Origin: Casuarius casuarius
Taxonomy: Eukaryota; Chordata; Aves; Casuariiformes; Casuariidae
Assembly (NCBI GenBank): GCA_003342895.1
Contig: PTFA01000028.1
Span: 2,655,234-2,719,233, forward strand
Length of the DNA: 64,000 nucleotides
Reading direction: 5' to 3'
In this document: positions 36,528 to 49,090 of the stretch, piece after piece
Numbering within the stretch: the stretch's first letter is position 1
Layout of the letters: every line of letters starts with the position of its first letter
Program-made: the position numbers and the translations under genes
Notes under the pieces: model-generated
What the model was told of the DNA's origin: nothing
The model's database searches: none
What the model saw: only the letters and a program-made list of their open reading frames with translations

Positions 36528-39500
36528 TCACTGAGAAAATCGCCAGAATAGCAATAGGAATGTCTTAAGTGTTTAAAAAACTTATTTTTCTACAAACAGA
36601 TCCATAAGAAAAATAATACAAGCAAATGACTTGTTATGTATGTGATATACTATAATTTGAAAAGGATAAGATCTCCAAAAGAAAATAAAGCAATTTCTGA
36701 GGTTTATATGGGATCACATGCTATCATCTCATTTCAGAAATGAGATTTTTCTCATCTAGAACTGCTATATGCTTCCTTCTTTGACAGATAATGATTTGTC
36801 CATCAGTTTTAAATTTCAGCATAGCAAAGGAAGGAACAAAACAAATATTAAATTGACTTACTGTACCTCTTTTCTGCTTCATAACCACTTATATTTTTCT
36901 AATTTATATGTCATATTTTTTAATTTTTCAGAAGGGATATAGCACAGTGACAAGCATAGTAAGTCAGCCTTGAAGAATTGTATCTATAAAAAATCATTAG
37001 CATAGCTTTTAAAGAAATAAAAAGAAACACTGCTCCAACTGGGTAGAAATAAAATCAACATGTAGTGTGCAACTTTCTTTTGTGGGAAGAGACTGCAGAA
37101 ATTATTTCTTTTTAATTGGTAGGGAAGTGAAGCTGTCTAATGAAAATAGCTGTTATTTAAAGATGACAGGCAGAAATGATGATAACCTCCCCATGCAGAG
37201 TTGGGAAAAAAATACTGTCACTAATAAGCATGCATTTCTTCCAGAATAGAGGTGTTGGCTGTCATGCTCTACTACTAGCTGCTGTCTGGCAAAACAGTTT
37301 CCAAACTGAGACCACTGGTGGTCCATGTGGTCAGGATAATTGGTCACAGGCATATAGGGAACAATATAAAACAGCAAAACCCCAAATGTAGCCATTTAAA
37401 AATTTAATGTTAAACTGTGCATAATAGGCTGCAAGAAGATGTGAAGGTTGGTGGAAGTCTGTCAATTCAAAAGGCTATGGGAAATCCAGTCTGCAGGAAT
37501 GCCAGGAAATTGATACAGGATCTTAGATCTGCAAAATTAATAATAAGCCCCAAAGTAATTTGATATCCCTTTATGACAAAAGGAGATAAATATAAACCAA
37601 ATATACAGTCTGAATATGACCGAGCACTGGGGCACTTCTGGAATGTCTCCTTACAGAATCTCTTGGGATTGCTGACTAACCAGTAAGAAACTGGGGAAGA
37701 GAAACAGGGTTTTACCGCCGTGAAGATTCTCAGACCAGAAATGTTGGTGTCTTAAGTTTTTCTTGCTTATATTAATTTTTTCTTTTTTTTAAAAAAAAGA
37801 GATTCCAGAACTCTAAAACTTTGCCAGCTGTGGCTGTTTGTTTTTCCTTTCAACAATCAACACTGCAAAATACCATTAGGTGAAGATCGTGGGAGCCTTT
37901 TATTGTAGGCCAATGAAAGAGAGCCACAGGCTCTGTATAAAAATAGCTTAAGAGTATAGACTTTCTCTTTGTAAATGAAAACATTATCTAATAAGAGAGT
38001 GCTGCTGAGACTGAAAGATCCAAACAGCTGACTTTCATCCCTAGGGGGGCACATGCTTTTCCTCAGCTCCCACATCTTCAAGGGAAGCGCGCATGGTGCA
38101 GTACAAAGCACCTCTTTGAGAGCCCCCCTCCTCCCCAGAAGGACCCTTTGGGACGCCCAGGCCTGCGCAGAGTGCGAGGAGAGGACACAGCTACCACGTC
38201 CTCCCTTCTTCCGTCGCTGAGCTGGAGGTGAGAGCTAACAGCCTTCCAGTGCACACAGATGTGCAAGAAGAATTAAGAGGGCATCATGTAGTCTCTCCCT
38301 CTCCGTTTACGCTTGCAAGAGATCAAGCACAATTTGGTCCTAAACAGTGTAGTTACTGTTGCTTTCAAACTGCAGCAGAGAGCGTTAGGAAGGTTGTGCA
38401 ATAAATGCTTTTAGTAATCTCCAGGATGATTCTGGCTGGCAGTCAGACTGCCCCTGGGGATCAGGAAGAAATACATGCCAAAGCAAGAGCCCTGCTGCCA
38501 TTCAGCCACATTCAATCCCTCAAATACTGTAAATTAATTTAGCTCAGTTAATGACTGTTTTTTCAGGCTCATCTCTATTTACACCTCTTAAAGGGGTTTG
38601 GAGGGATATTTTGTCCAAGAAAGGCCAGTAAGTGTCTTTCTCAACATGTTTCCTTAGCAAAAATGTTTACAGCTTGCACTGGAATACTTTCCAGGGATGT
38701 CTGTCCTTTGATAAATCTCCAATATCTATGTAAACACAAGCCCAATTACTCATTCTTTCTTCTTTTTTTGAGAGCCAGTCATTTTTTCTCTCATGCCTAA
38801 AATGTTCATCATTCTCTCTCTCTCTCTCTCTGTTTCGAAATCAGCTTTGATTTCACTGTGTTCAGCAGCCATTTTTACTGGGGAGAAAAAAGTGATGTTT
38901 TTTAAATTATATTGATGATGCCTTGAGAAAGAGAAGCTTTCAGATTTTTCAAAGGTGGCTGTCATAGCAGTATTGCAATCATCCAGAGTTCCTTTTGAAT
39001 ATTTTTTCTAAGTTAAATATAAGCATTTTACTAAATATTTGACCTCATGATTTTATCTAAATGGAAATTCTGGTTTTAAATAACTTGGTGCCTTTGAGAA
39101 ATTTGTCTCTTTGGCCATTTTGTCTCCACTGGACAATGAGTGAAATCCTAGCACCATATAAAATGTGGGAATGTTGCCAAGGCTTTCGATGAGGCCAGAG
39201 TTAGTTAGGGACTATGTCATCATTTTATATTTACCATACATCTTTTCTGGCTATCCAGCCCACGGTATGGCTTGGATATTCTAATATATTTCAAGCTGTA
39301 ACTGTAAAACATATACTACTTGTCCTTTAAATTTGTATGTATAACAAAAAGATTAAGAACAGAGAAGTAAAGCAACCCAGCTGCTTGTTTGTGCCACTGA
39401 AATATTTCATTATATAGTTCTTACACATCGTGAAATTTACATTTTTCATATCATCATTTTGGCTTTAAGTATTAAGTTATTTACAAATATGACTCACTGC

Positions 39501-39960
39501 AATGCAAGTAATCAATTTCTCTATTTTTATATCCTCATGGCTGAGCACTTTGGGACTGTGTATCCTGATGGAACAGTAATTGTATTTCTCCTTAAGCATA
39601 CAATATAAGAGGGCACATAGAAATCTCAGCTATGTCAAAACTAGTACAAATCTAACTAACCTGACTACGGATGGAATTTGGTGTTTTTTCATTCCATAGA
39701 TGAGGATTTGTTGCGATCTATTTGAGCAGAGTTGTGAGAAAGAGAAATGATTCTATAATATGGGGAAAATACTGCAATAGGTATTTTTACCAGAATATTC
39801 TGGGGCACATAGAGGTGTATCCTTATATCTCCCTTTCTGAGGGATGTGGGTAATCACTTCAGACCCAATGAACAGTGCATTCTTTGTGGGTGAGACCTCT
39901 AACTACCACAGAAATTGATAATAACCTCTGCAATTTGATTTGCAACCTGAAATACTAGGC
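36528..39960. other. AT-rich noncoding stretch with candidate conserved block near 38370-38620
   Basis: No gene is supported. Around 38370-38620 the sequence has a compact non-repetitive texture with TAAATTAATTTAGC and ACACCTCTTAAAGG motifs, a candidate regulatory element by appearance only. Confidence 0.5.
38813..38831 (+). repeat. (TC)n microsatellite
   Basis: About nine to ten uninterrupted TC units. Confidence 0.9.
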
Positions 39961-40295
39961 CAGCCTTTCCCAAACTATTTCTAGCCAAAGACACTCTTCA
40001 AAAAATGAGCAGTACTCCATACATCATTGTGTTCAGCTCCCTAGACCTGTCACGACCTGCCCTCAGCCCCTGCGGGCTGTGCTGCCAGCTCTGGCAGGAC
40101 CCTTGCTTGGACATGGCTTACTGGGGGCCGGACCCTGCGTCAGGGCCTGCAGATAGCTCCATGCCGGCCCCAGCATGCTGGCTCCCAGCCGCGCAGTGTG
40201 GGGACACTGGCGCTGCCTCTGCAGGGCCATGAGACCTCTGCCAGCTAGGCACCGCACTGCTCCTGGCTTTACACCTCATCAGTTGGAAGCTGCTG
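39961..40295. mobile_element. Candidate hAT-type nonautonomous DNA transposon (Charlie-like MITE)
   Basis: The left end CAGCCTTTCCCAAACT (39961) and the right end CAGTTGGAAGCTGCTG (40280-40295) are imperfect inverted repeats. Both begin with the CAG and TTCC-AA pattern of hAT/Charlie termini. The roughly 335-bp body is GC-rich compared with both flanks, as expected for an inserted element, and carries no transposase. The flanking 8-mers (TACTAGGC and CGTTAGGG) agree only in part, so a target-site duplication is not shown. Overlapping open frames in the body are composition artefacts. Confidence 0.4.
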
Positions 40296-42160
40296 CGTTA
40301 GGGTACAGCAATCTGCAATAATGGAAATCGAGGACCAATAAAGAAAGTGATGCAACACTTTATTCCAAGAAAGAATTAGGTAAATTAAAAGGAGGAGGAG
40401 AAAATTGGCAATCCTCCTTCTCTTTCTCTGAGTCATTTCTATTCCCAGTTCCACTGCTCCTCTATCTTGGCTCTACCAGCTATCCCCACTATCTTTTTCT
40501 TTCTTTCATAGCCCTTCTCTTTTTTCTAGTGTCTTTCCTTTCTCTGGTTCTTTTTCACCAAGATGTTTTTATCTTTCTCAAGTCGCAATCCTGTAAGCCA
40601 ATCTCTAACCTCTCAGGGTATTTCTTTCCTTTCTCTCTCCTCCAGAACTGCTACCTAGGAGATAACCCACATACAGAAGTTCACAGCTGCTTCTTGGGTT
40701 CGTGTAGGCTGCCAGTAGCCACTGCTCCTGGCTACAAGAAGAGGGAGTTATGAATTCCTTTGCTGCTCTGTTCACTCACTGCGAAGACAGAAGTAAGGGG
40801 TCTTAACCTGTGTGTCTACACCCCTCTTTGTTGATTTTGTTATCCCCATATAATAAAAAGATTTAAATGAAAAATCTTTGCCAGGTGGTCACTTCCATCT
40901 TTTCCTGTGGTTCTACTACTGTCACTTTATTGCTACTTTTTCACCCAGAAAACAGATGTTTAAAACTTTTAAAAAGATCAGTGCTAGTGGCAGTAGAGGA
41001 CATTCTCAGTGTAACTTGTTAGGCTTTTTCAGGTAATCTCCAGAGATTTCTGCTGTCTATGAATTGCTACTGTTTCCAGATGGAAGACTGGTGACTTTAT
41101 GAAACACGATCCAGTGTTCTACTGAAAAAAACTATATATATCTATCTATATATATTTATATGTCTATATATATATATTTATATGTCTATAAAGAACGATA
41201 TGAAGATGGTGGAAATGTTCGTGAAGAATTTTCTGTTAAAAATGATACCTAGATAGATGACTAATGTTTATTATGGCTGCAGCTGCCACTAATCTTGGTT
41301 TATATGTTGATGACCTGCTTCACACCTTCTCCCTATCCATTTATTTAACATACCAGCTCGAACTTTTAACCTGTCCAACAAAACTTTATACCTAATTGTG
41401 TGTTTTTAGTTTAATTTAAACATATTAATGTCAATACATTTTTTACCTTTACTACACAACATTTACATTTTAAATTCCACTCACAATGTACTTAACATCC
41501 ATGAGTAATCTCAGAGAGATGGGCAGTGCAGATTGCTTGAGGCAATAGGAACTTTAGTTGCTACTGTTAAATTTATCTTCAGCTGTGAATCAAAACCTGT
41601 AGAAGGGCCACTTATTTCTTCGTAGTAGTGCAAAATAGAAAGTAACTTGAGATAGATTCTCAAAACCTAACACTAAACACCATCTTGACTGTACGTAGTT
41701 GAATAAATATTTTTAATTTAGAAAAAAGTGGATCAAATTCTTGCAAGCAATGACCCAAATGTAAAAAGTTAATCTGTCATTTCTGATAACCGAATTCTGT
41801 AGGGTACCAGCCTGACAGAGAGAGTTCATGAGTTTGGCTAAAAAGAAATACTCTTAGGTAGGCAAAATATCAGTGATATAATTGTGGTTTTGTAGACCAG
41901 GCACTAGTTAAGTCAGTCATGTTGCGTGTATGAAATTAACTAATCTGTGATAGTTCCTCCGTTTGAGCAGCGTCCCCAGTTAATCATATGTGTCAGTGAC
42001 CAGGTCTTTGCAAGTTTAAGTTGTGCTTTATTCATCTTACTTTGTTCTCATGTATGATGCTTCCAAAAAAAGTGAACTGAGTAGTGTTGAACAAATCCTG
42101 CCATATTTTATTAGAATACTTAACTATATGAAAACATATATTTCATTAGCTACTTAAATA
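40296..42160. other. AT-rich noncoding stretch
   Basis: No gene recognised. It includes a pyrimidine-rich patch at about 40480-40640 and the TA-rich microsatellite described separately. Confidence 0.55.
41131..41190. repeat. (TA)n/(TATC) imperfect microsatellite with duplicated unit
   Basis: TATATATTTATATGTCTATA is present twice in succession within an AT-dinucleotide tract, indicating expansion by slippage. Confidence 0.85.
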
Positions 42161-42259
42161 TTTTCTTTCTTCCTTTTTCTTTTCTTTCTTTTTCTTTCTT
42201 TCTCTTTCTCTTTTTCTTCCTTTCTCTTTCCTTTCCTCTTTCTTTCTTTCTTTCTTTTC
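42161..42259 (+). repeat. Uninterrupted 99-nt homopyrimidine tract, CTTT-rich
   Basis: There is no A or G from 42161 to 42259. The unit is mainly TTTC/CTTT with TTTTTC and CC variants. Long homopurine-homopyrimidine runs with partial mirror symmetry are the sequence requirement for intramolecular triplex (H-DNA). No mobile-element body is recognised beside it. Confidence 0.92.
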
Positions 42260-45200
42260 ATCCTTTGTTCTTTCTGTTTGTCTGTCTTATTCTTCTTAGT
42301 AGCTTTAAAACAGTGTATTAATGCATATACTCACATTTGGACTTTCTTCTCCCTTTATAAGACAGTAGTGCTCTATCGGGTTGCTCATTTTTGCTAAGTT
42401 TCTTGATTTCAGTTATATCTTATCTAGGCAACATGATAACTCATAGTACTCTGCCAGATCCACTAACACTAGGCAAGAATAAACATCCCAGAAACTAGAT
42501 GATGGAGATCCACACAACACAACTTCATTTTTCCCCTCACTTTGATGGTCAATGAAACAGTAATATTAACATTTAAATATTGTCCATGAACATTTGAGTT
42601 AACATCTCACTGATATGAGTTGGACGCCTCTTCCATCTGATGTTTTAGAATCTGCAAACTTAGGCAAATATCACAACTCTTTTACATTTAATTAAGGATT
42701 TCAGGGATTTTCTTCAATCATAACTTTACACTTACTTGCAAATACAACACTTAGATATTGGAATACAAGACAAAAACTTGGAGGAATCATGGATCACCTT
42801 TCCACCATCTATAGAACACCTCAGTTTGATGCCTATTTCTGCGCTGAACAAACCAAAAAAATCAGTTAAGTGGTTCTTGGTAAGCTAGAGAACAAATTTG
42901 CATGGGAACTGCATAGTTTCCCTTATGACTAAGAAAACTGCTCTTATATCCATATGACTTCATCTCAGTTGCATACTCCTGCCAAGGAAAATGAGATGTT
43001 TAAAAGGCAATTGATTAGGATAACAAACTGTGGTGAAAATATCTAAAGATACTTCTAGAAAAAAGATCTGCAATCACATAGAAAGAAATGAGTACAGTGC
43101 AGCCTACAATTAGAAGAAAAATTAAATGTATGCCTGTATAATGCACAGCCTAGTGCAATGTAGAGATAGTTAAGCTGGTTCTAAGTAAGTTTGGGACTTG
43201 TCTAGCATGGAACTCTATAACTCGCTTTCTCAGGGCAATTTACTCTGCTGAGAAGACAAGTAAATTAGCTCATGCTTTGTTATGTGCTCTCATGGCTAGG
43301 CTCGTTTTGGTACCCAGGTAACCTGCAGTCATGACAGAGTACAATGCCTATATATTCCAAATCAACACGGAGACAACATACTTTTTTCAATAACCCTTTT
43401 CCATTATTCATTCTTGATAGTACGTCAGAACTCAGCATCATCTGAAATGGACCATCAAGGAGGACTTTTCCTTTGGACAGAAGACTATCTTGGATGGACC
43501 CCTGCAGATGATGCTGAGTGTGCATGGAAAACAGAAACTATTTAAACACACATTGCTGCTGCTTATCATTAGAGCAAAAAGGGAATAAAAAATACAGTAT
43601 TATTGGTCTTCTGTACGTACTTAGTAGTAGCTTACAATATCAAGTCTGAAGGTGTATTTCAATGGAGCCTAGCTAGCTGCACCTGAAAATGTATTGCTTG
43701 CTTATAAATATTTCACTTTACTAAAATAGAGAAATCCTAACAAAGTCGGCAGAAAGTGAGTACCCTGGACTTATGTGAACTCTGGTTAGAGCCAGACAGA
43801 TGAACTCTCATCTTTCAGTCTTCCCTGCTTTGGTCTCTACTCAGTGAGAGGCCACACAGGGCCTAGATTGTTTGAATTGCGGTAGCCAGCAAAAGGCTAC
43901 TCTGGTGACTAGACACTGTGAAGTACAAGGTCAGTGTGGCCACATGGGCTTCCCAGTCATGTTTAGCAGGAATACCTGAGGTGGTTATGCCAGTTCTGTA
44001 GCTTTCCTGTATTATGAATGGGTTAAAATACCTGTAGTAGGAAGCGGGAGATAGCACCATAACTTGAGCATGTCTAGTTCCCCCCTGTATATCCACTAAA
44101 CCCTCTGTGTTGTCACAGGCTCCTTCCCACATCTTCAGGCTGATAGCAGGGCCACAAACAGCATGACAAGATTGGTTGCAAACTACATGTGCAGGATGGG
44201 CTAGCCAGTACACTGGCGCTGATGGACTGGTCGTATACCAAACAGGTAATAGCCCTTCCTCCCACCACTTCAAAACTCTCCTTGTTAGTACAGCCCCTCT
44301 CTTCCACCCAGCTCCCAGCGGTCACAAGACTTGGACTTAATTACCTTTCTGAGACCTCCACCTGTCAGTCAAATTCGACTGCAGTTTGGTTCAAAACTGC
44401 CAGGAATAGAATAATTGATATCTAGACATCCAGAGACTAGAATTGCATAGCTTCATGCCATGAGGAAAGCAGGCCAGGATTTGACTGATGATTGCTATAT
44501 GAAATGCAGATAGATATATTCTGTGAATGAACTAGAGAAGTTTGAAAACGGGGGTTCTCTGGATTCTGAGTAGCTAGAGTATTTTCAGTGTCTTTTTAGA
44601 ATTTCTGTCTCTTTTTTTTTTTTGTTAAATGTAGTAAGTAAAAAAGTTAAATGGGACCATTTCATTTACATAAATGCGCACTATGTAAATGTACACCACA
44701 TATCACCATACAAAATCATTTCTATCAGCAGCTTTTACTTTGACCTGTCAAGTCTCATATTTTCAATATGAAACTCATGAATTTGGCCCTTATCTCCTTT
44801 CTTCCAGCCATGACAACTGCAACTAACACATTTGCATCCCAGTGTTACGGATTCTTGCCTGTCGTAGCTGTGGCTGGCATGTAGAATCCCAGTGCTGGAG
44901 GTAAGTTATATAAATTATATATCCCTGCATGTGGAATGGCTGAACTGGAAGCCATAGCCCCACATATCTAATGTAATGTTAGCTGAAAGGTCTGGTTTTA
45001 TTCTCAGATTGTTTATATACTGTGAAATTGCTGAATGCATAAATATTAGGCTAGAACTCAGTGTAGTACAACTAAGTGGTCTATAACTACAATATAATCT
45101 GCTCTGAAGGTTATACAGTAAAATAATGCTTGAGAAAAATAATAGGTATTTAATGGGACTGTGTAGGTAGGGTCTTTTATTATGGAAGCCACCTTTTGAA

Positions 45201-45889
45201 TGCATACATACAGATCTTTCAGCACAAGGAGATGTAGAGGTAATACTGAAGTGTTAATACTTGCAAGATCACCAGACAGTTCCCATGAAAATCATGGAAC
45301 TGTCTTAAGTGTTGGAATAATAGATAGTGCACTTGTTATGTGTCTTATAAGCTTTTAGTGCTCAGTCCCATCATGCTTTCAAGCTTTCCTCTGCAACAAA
45401 GAGGTTTAGAAAATGACCTTTGAAAGAAATTAAAATGGAGTTTTAAAATATTGGAAGTAGTCTGGCAAAACGCTAGAGCTGGTGTAACATAGCAACATTA
45501 TGGCAGTGTCTCAGAAAAGCGGCTGCAGAAGTGGCTTCTGTTATGGGAGACATTGTCAAGCGATTTTGGTAGTTGTGATAAAACGATGGTATGCTGGGGC
45601 GGAGGGTATGTGCATGCATATGAGGCTCACGGGGGGATGTTTTGGGTGAGCAGAGTCTGAGAGAGGACAGTGTGTCCCTGGGACTGTCCGAGTAGGAAAT
45701 GGGCAGGGGCAGAGACTGTGGACAATAAGCAGTGCTACCGACTCTGAGTTTATCTCAAGGCGCACAGTATTACGTGCTTTTCGAAAAGCTCTGAAAGCTT
45801 TAGAAATCAGGTGAGACTGTTCAACATTCGTTGTCTAATAAAAAGGTACCTAGTGCTTCTAGTCAGGCAGAGATTGCCGCTGTAACTCG
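42260..45889. other. AT-rich noncoding stretch
   Basis: No gene is supported. T12 lies at 44612-44623. A perfect octamer motif ATTTGCAT is at 44830-44837. The patch at about 43860-44470 is GC-richer and looks like an old repeat or exon remnant, but no family was recognised. Confidence 0.5.
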
Positions 45890-47110
45890 TTTGGACACCA
45901 AGAGCCGTGAATGAACGTGGCTGCAGTCCTCTGCTCACGACAGCCGGCCACACAGGGCCGCAGTGGCCCTGGCTATGTACTTGTGCTGCTGATCCAAGAT
46001 GAAACCCAGGGTACTGCTCCTTCGCTGCCCAGCCCTCAGCTTCGCTTTGCGGTGTTATTACTTCGACAAGTGCCGCCGCCGCAGCCCGGGGCGCGGGCAG
46101 CACGGCCCGGCTGGGGCAGTGCGGCGGGGCAAGGAGGGCCGGGCGCCGCTGCGGGGGCCGGTACGTGCGNNNNNNNNNNNNNNNNNNNNNNNNNNNNNNN
46201 NNNNNNNNNNNNNNNNNNNNNNNNNNNNNNNNNNNNNNNNNNNNNNNNNNNNNNNNNNNNNNNNNNNNNNNNNNNNNNNNNNNNNNNNNNNNNNNNNNNN
46301 NNNNNNNNNNNNNNNNNNNNNNNNNNNNNNNNNNNNNNNNNNNNNNNNNNNNNNNNNNNNNNNNNNNNNNNNNNNNNNNNNNNNNNNNNNNNNNNNNNNN
46401 NNNNNNNNNNNNNNNNNNNNNNNNNNNNNNNNNNNNNNNNNNNNNNNNNNNNNNNNNNNNNNNNNNNNNNNNNNNNNNNNNNNNNNNNNNNNNNNNNNNN
46501 NNNNNNNNNNNNNNNNNNNNNNNNNNNNNNNNNNNNNNNNNNNNNNNNNNNNNNNNNNNNNNNNNNNNNNNNNNNNNNNNNNNNNNNNNNNNNNNNNNNN
46601 NNNNNNNNNNNNNNNNNNNNNNNNNNNNNNNNNNNNNNNNNNNNNNNNNNNNNNNNNNNNNNNNNNNNNNNNNNNNNNNNNNNNNNNNNNNNNNNNNNNN
46701 NNNNNNNNNNNNNNNNNNNNNNNNNNNNNNNNNNNNNNNNNNNNNNNNNNNNNNNNNNNNNNNNNNNNNNNNNNNNNNNNNNNNNNNNNNNNNNNNNNNN
46801 NNNNNNNNNNNNNNNNNNNNNNNNNNNNNNNNNNNNNNNNNNNNNNNNNNNNNNNNNNNNNNNNNNNNNNNNNNNNNNNNNNNNNNNNNNNNNNNNNNNN
46901 NNNNNNNNNNNNNNNNNNNNNNNNNNNNNNNNNNNNNNNNNNNNNNNNNNNNNNNNNNNNNNNNNNNNNNNNNNGGGCAGCCCTCCTCCCGGTGCCGCCC
47001 GGCGCCGCAGCCGGGCCGCCCGCCCCGGCACTGCAGCGGGCCGGGAGGGGAAAGTCGCCTCGGAAATAGGAACGTGGCCATTTTTCCTGCCTTGCTCTCT
47101 GGGGTGTGTG
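45890..47110. promoter_or_regulatory. CpG island interrupted by an assembly gap
   Basis: The sequence becomes steadily more GC- and CpG-rich up to the gap (GCCGCCGCCGCAGCCCGGGG near 46072) and is equally rich immediately after it, then returns to background by about 47110. GGCCGGTACGTGCG just before the gap contains a possible splice donor. Frames of 331-461 codons across the region are only long because N is translated as unknown residues. Their real flanking parts match nothing I recognise. It probably contains a promoter and first exon hidden in the gap. Confidence 0.6.
46170..46974. other. Assembly gap, 805 N
   Basis: A run of N with no sequence information. Both borders are extremely GC-rich, the usual reason for short-read dropout. 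The true length may differ from 805 bases. Confidence 0.99.
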
Positions 47111-47143
47111 GTGTCGACCCCGTCCAGATCCGCTTTGATGCGA

Positions 47144-47160
47144 TTTTTTTTTTTTTTTTT
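47144..47160 (+). repeat. Poly(T) run, T17
   Basis: Seventeen T followed by AAAG at the right shoulder of the CpG island. It is a simple homopolymer. Confidence 0.9.
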
Positions 47161-47536
47161 AAAGAAATGCTACAGAGGAGGGAAAACTCCATGTCTTTTT
47201 CTCGTTTTGATTTTGAGGGAGGGATGTTACTGATTTAGGGGCTCGGTAGGATTAGCCAGAGAAACCCGTAAATCCTCTGTGGGGCGACTGTACAAAGGGG
47301 CTGAATGCTTTTTGGTTTGGTAGTAAATGGGTTGCTCAGCTTGCAAGCCCTTTATGTCCTTGTTCAGAAGATAATAATTCCTCTCACTTGGATTTGTTCT
47401 CAGGACCCGAGAGATCCTCCTACTGTGAGGATTGTTCTGCTGCGTATTGTAGCCGCCACAGGCTCATAACTTGTTTGCTTACCTGCCTGCTTTTTTCAGT
47501 GGTCCTTAATGTGGTATTTGAATACTTTGCAGATAT

Positions 47537-47680
47537 TCTTTAATCCTTACAACACTCATTCAACACAAATTTGATTTGTCTCCGTTCAGTAGATGAGTAA
47601 CTGAACAGGAAAAAATAACAAAGGCTTGTTGTATCATCGTGGGCATGCAGTTAGAATTGGAAATTGAGCCCAGATCCTAC
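47537..47680 (+). repeat. MIR-like SINE fragment
   Basis: TTTAATCCTTACAACACTC, then GTAGATGAGTAACTGAACAG, then CATGCAGTTAGAATTGGAAA and TTGAGCCCAGATCC appear in the order seen in the core and downstream half of MIR/amniote CORE-SINEs (compare 'aggtaactgaggc...agtggcagagccagg' style wording). It is highly diverged and without a head. Confidence 0.5.
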
Positions 47681-48460
47681 ATCGCAGCTACATTTAAAAA
47701 TGACAGTATATGGTCTGTTTCTAAAAGTCCTCATTTTGCATCAGATGTGTGAACTGTAGTTATTTTTGAGTTATAATGTGGAAGGATGGAAGAAAGGTGC
47801 CCAAAACTGGGAAGAATAGTTTCTACATTATTGAAATTATTTCAGAGTGTGCTTTTAAAAAATCTCTAGCAAGCTCATACTTAAAGCAGTAGAGTGCAAA
47901 GGGAGAGCTATGATTCTGCAAAAATAGGGTTAAAATGCAATTTACTGTCTGTCTTAAAGTATGAAGTCTCTGGTTAGAATTAACATTGACTAAGGGTGAT
48001 GTTTACCATTGGATACAGGCAGTGACACACATTTCAGTGACTCCAGAAATTGATACAAATGTAAGCACAGCTGCTAAATTGAGCTCAGCGTGCCCTGTGA
48101 CAGGAAGGTAGAAATAACATTAATGATGGGCTTACAAATGTAGGTTTTTTTATTAGATTATCTGGCATACATTTTTCCAGTATATTTATTTAGACTGCAG
48201 TTTAGGAGTCTCTGTATGTGGATATTCAAGACAGCACAGATGCACGTGGTTAGTTTTAGGTTTGTGGTGCAAACTGAAGCAATGCCAGGGACAGGGCTAC
48301 CTTATGATCAGGTGATAGATGCATACAGAGCTGTCCAGCAGAGCTAGAGTATAATTCAATCAGGTTTCCTTCCTATTCCTGCTTCTGGCATGCCAAGATG
48401 CCATGGCTACGAAGAAGGGTGGCAGAAGGCCAAATATAATCTTCCTTAATCGAAGCTGAT
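47681..48460. other. AT-rich noncoding stretch
   Basis: No gene or named repeat recognised. Confidence 0.55.
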
Positions 48461-48560
48461 ATGCAAAAGCTATAGGGTTTGCAGATCAGGGCTGCAATCA
48501 ATACTGAGACCTTATTTTAAAATACTCTGGTTGTTAGAGATCTACTTTTGTAGACCCACT
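48461..48560 (+). repeat. Unnamed repeat pair, copy A
   Basis: It shares with 48986-49090 the order GCAAAAGCT, TAGGG, GCAG, ATCAGGGCTGCAATC, GAGA, TTTTAA, and TTGGTAGAGAT-like wording. The copies lie about 520 bases apart on the same strand. Longer similarity outside the block is not evident. The family is not recognised. Confidence 0.55.
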
Positions 48561-48985
48561 GTTGTTGTTGTTCTGCTATAGAAAAATTTGTACCACAGGT
48601 TTGTGAAACTGTGTGCACTAACCAGTGCAGCACTGTCGATGGAGTTGTGCCAGTGATGTACAACAGGGGGATGATTTTTCTTTGCTTTCTTTTTGAAAGA
48701 GCTAGGACTCCTTTTCCTTATTTTTCATGTCTTAATTCTGTTACAACTCTATTTTGTTAGTTTTGGACCGCAGAAATGAATTTTACTAGTTAATTCAGTT
48801 CCAAATTCTATGAACATTTAAATATATGAAACAGTAGTTTAATGTTTTGATCATCTATTCTACTTTTTCTTTCCATTGTTTTATAGTATTGATGTCAATC
48901 ATTCTAGGTTTTCTATATAAAATACATAGATAGATTTCATATATATGTATATGTTACATGATAGGTGAATACACACAGATGTATG

Positions 48986-49090
48986 ATTTGCAAAAGCTGT
49001 AGGGGTGCAGGATCAGGGCTGCAATCTAATTTGAGATTATATTTTTAAGATCTCTCATTGGTAGAGATATATACTCAACACACTGGGTCT
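48986..49090 (+). repeat. Unnamed repeat pair, copy B
   Basis: This is the partner of 48461-48560. The best match is the block around GATCAGGGCTGCAATC. Whether the two arose by local duplication or are separate insertions of one family cannot be told by eye. Confidence 0.55.

Noticed and set aside
43863..44470. GC-richer patch with a 136-codon minus-strand frame, considered as an exon or LTR fragment
   Set aside because: No splice structure, LTR boundaries (TG...CA with polyadenylation signal) or known protein similarity could be recognised.
45807..47238. Open frames of 331-461 codons on both strands
   Set aside because: They run through the 805-N gap, which is translated as unknown residues. 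The real residues at either side match nothing recognised and lie in CpG-rich DNA.
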